NCBI GenBank assembly: GCA_039817385.1
Contig: JBCBVY010000003.1
Location: 372,001 to 436,000, forward strand
Reading direction: 5' to 3'
DNA length: 64,000 nucleotides
DNA from: JBCBCP01 sp039817385
Lineage (GTDB): Bacteria > Pseudomonadota > Alphaproteobacteria > Rhodobacterales > Rhodobacteraceae
In this document: positions 63,525 to 64,000 of the stretch, in pieces
How positions within the stretch are numbered: position 1 is the stretch's first letter
Layout of the letters: each line of letters opens with the position of its first letter
Notes under the pieces: generated by a model
Seen by the model: only the letters and a program-made list of their open reading frames with translations
Databases searched by the model: none
What the model was told of the DNA's origin: nothing
Translations under genes and position numbers: made by a program

Positions 63525-64000
63525 TCTGCGGCCTCCAGCTTCAGGTTTGCGAGGGGCTGATAGACTTCGGCCTTCTTGTCCGCGTGCTCGGCCCAGGGGT
63601 CATGACGGTAGATCGCCTGGCTGACTTCGAACCGGTCCACGAGCGCTGCCCGCGTCTCCAGATCCTCGATCTGCTCGGTGATCCAGTCGAGGCCAACTTT
63701 GGCCATCCACTTGTAGATCCGGTCGAGATACTTGCCGTTCTCGCGGTAGAGCTGCGTCACCGCGCACACCACCGCGATCACCTCATCCTCAGTCGGCACC
63801 TGGATCAGGAACTCCGTCTCCTTGACGTCCATGCCCGCCGCGCCGCCAATCGACACCTGATAGCCGCTATCCACACAGACCACGCCGATATCCTTGCACG
63901 TCGCCTCCGCGCAGTTCCGGGGGCACCCCGACACCGCCAGCTTCAGCTTGTGCGGGGTCCAGGCGCCGTGCAGGATTTTTTCCAACTTGATGCCAAGGCC
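63521..64000 (-). CDS. nirB: Nitrite reductase (NADH) large subunit NirB (partial, C-terminal part)
   Basis: The last roughly 159 residues of NirB; the rest lies beyond the right edge. SGCPRNCAEATCKDIGV carries the second half of the siroheme/[4Fe-4S] site (Cys-x3-Cys). The N-terminal FAD and BFD domains are out of view. The frame continues past the internal methionine upstream to the window edge (GLGIKLEK). The enzyme reduces nitrite to ammonia with six electrons from NADH. It is promoter-proximal to nirD and nasA. Confidence 0.95.
   Translation of the reverse strand, partial: GLGIKLEKILHGAWTPHKLKLAVSGCPRNCAEATCKDIGVVCVDSGYQVSIGGAAGMDVKETEFLIQVPTEDEVIAVVCAVTQLYRENGKYLDRIYKWMAKVGLDWITEQIEDLETRAALVDRFEVSQAIYRHDPWAEHADKKAEVYQPLANLKLEAAE

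Noticed and set aside
1..64000. CRISPR array, prophage, integron or origin of replication
   Set aside because: No spaced direct repeats, phage structural gene sets, integrase or DnaA-box cluster were seen.

Overview
The window is a GC-rich (about 65%), gene-dense stretch of an alphaproteobacterial chromosome, most likely from the Rhodobacteraceae (Roseobacter group). Evidence for this is a class I lysyl-tRNA synthetase, an NDUFS4-type complex I accessory subunit, a secreted MORN-repeat protein, a nirBD-nasA-cysG nitrate assimilation operon, frequent ATGA/GTGA start-stop overlaps, and short GC-rich leader repeats of a kind I associate with roseobacters. I see no rRNA, CRISPR array, prophage or complete insertion sequence. 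No stretch longer than about 220 bases lacks a gene, apart from spaces that hold a tRNA or short regulatory elements.

Region 1 (1-14883) is an organophosphorus-type locus. A minus-strand operon (PuuC-like aldehyde dehydrogenase, Tm-1-like protein, and a DUF1045 2H-phosphoesterase-like protein cut by the window edge) diverges from a tightly coupled plus-strand operon: phnD, phnC, phnE, methyltransferase, PhnM-like amidohydrolase, TIM-barrel isomerase. A divergent LysR regulator follows. A second ABC importer of the glycerol-phosphate/sugar type and a calcineurin-like phosphodiesterase lie beyond it. No C-P lyase gene (phnG-L) is in the window. A candidate Pho box lies before phnD, and a perfect LysR-type T-N11-A palindrome lies between the LysR gene and the second importer.

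Region 2 (14890-34880) is mostly housekeeping: tRNA-Arg, complex I subunit, adenylate cyclase, uvrB, lysK, dacB-type PBP4, nadD, MOSC protein and ettA. It also holds a low-GC ImmA/IrrE-like gene, a large beta-helix protein whose terminator lies inside the opposing gene, and a RAYT (REP-associated tyrosine transposase) gene. The RAYT gene carries a GTAG-type REP inside its reading frame and another at its stop codon; related palindromes lie at 28495 and 22279.

Region 3 (35008-44220) contains an L,D-transpeptidase and a pyrimidine/hydantoin catabolic operon: M20 amidohydrolase, small unknown protein, dihydropyrimidinase, DUF4760 membrane protein, and an NMT1-type ABC importer. The operon diverges from a RutR-family regulator. 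A textbook RutR box lies between them. No dihydropyrimidine dehydrogenase is present.

Region 4 (44221-64000) holds a SRAP (YedK/HMCES) protein lacking its catalytic Cys2, tesA with a YbbAP-type ABC exporter, an inositol monophosphatase family enzyme, a gamma-glutamylcyclotransferase-like protein, a MATE transporter, gltX, a Tat-exported metallo-beta-lactamase-fold protein, a small zincin, nadE and an 18-repeat MORN protein. It ends with the nitrate assimilation operon nirB-nirD-nasA-(trpD2/ybiB-like)-cysG, which runs in from the right edge. Several convergent gene pairs are separated by AT-rich hairpins with a shared TTTCTT/AAGAAA core.
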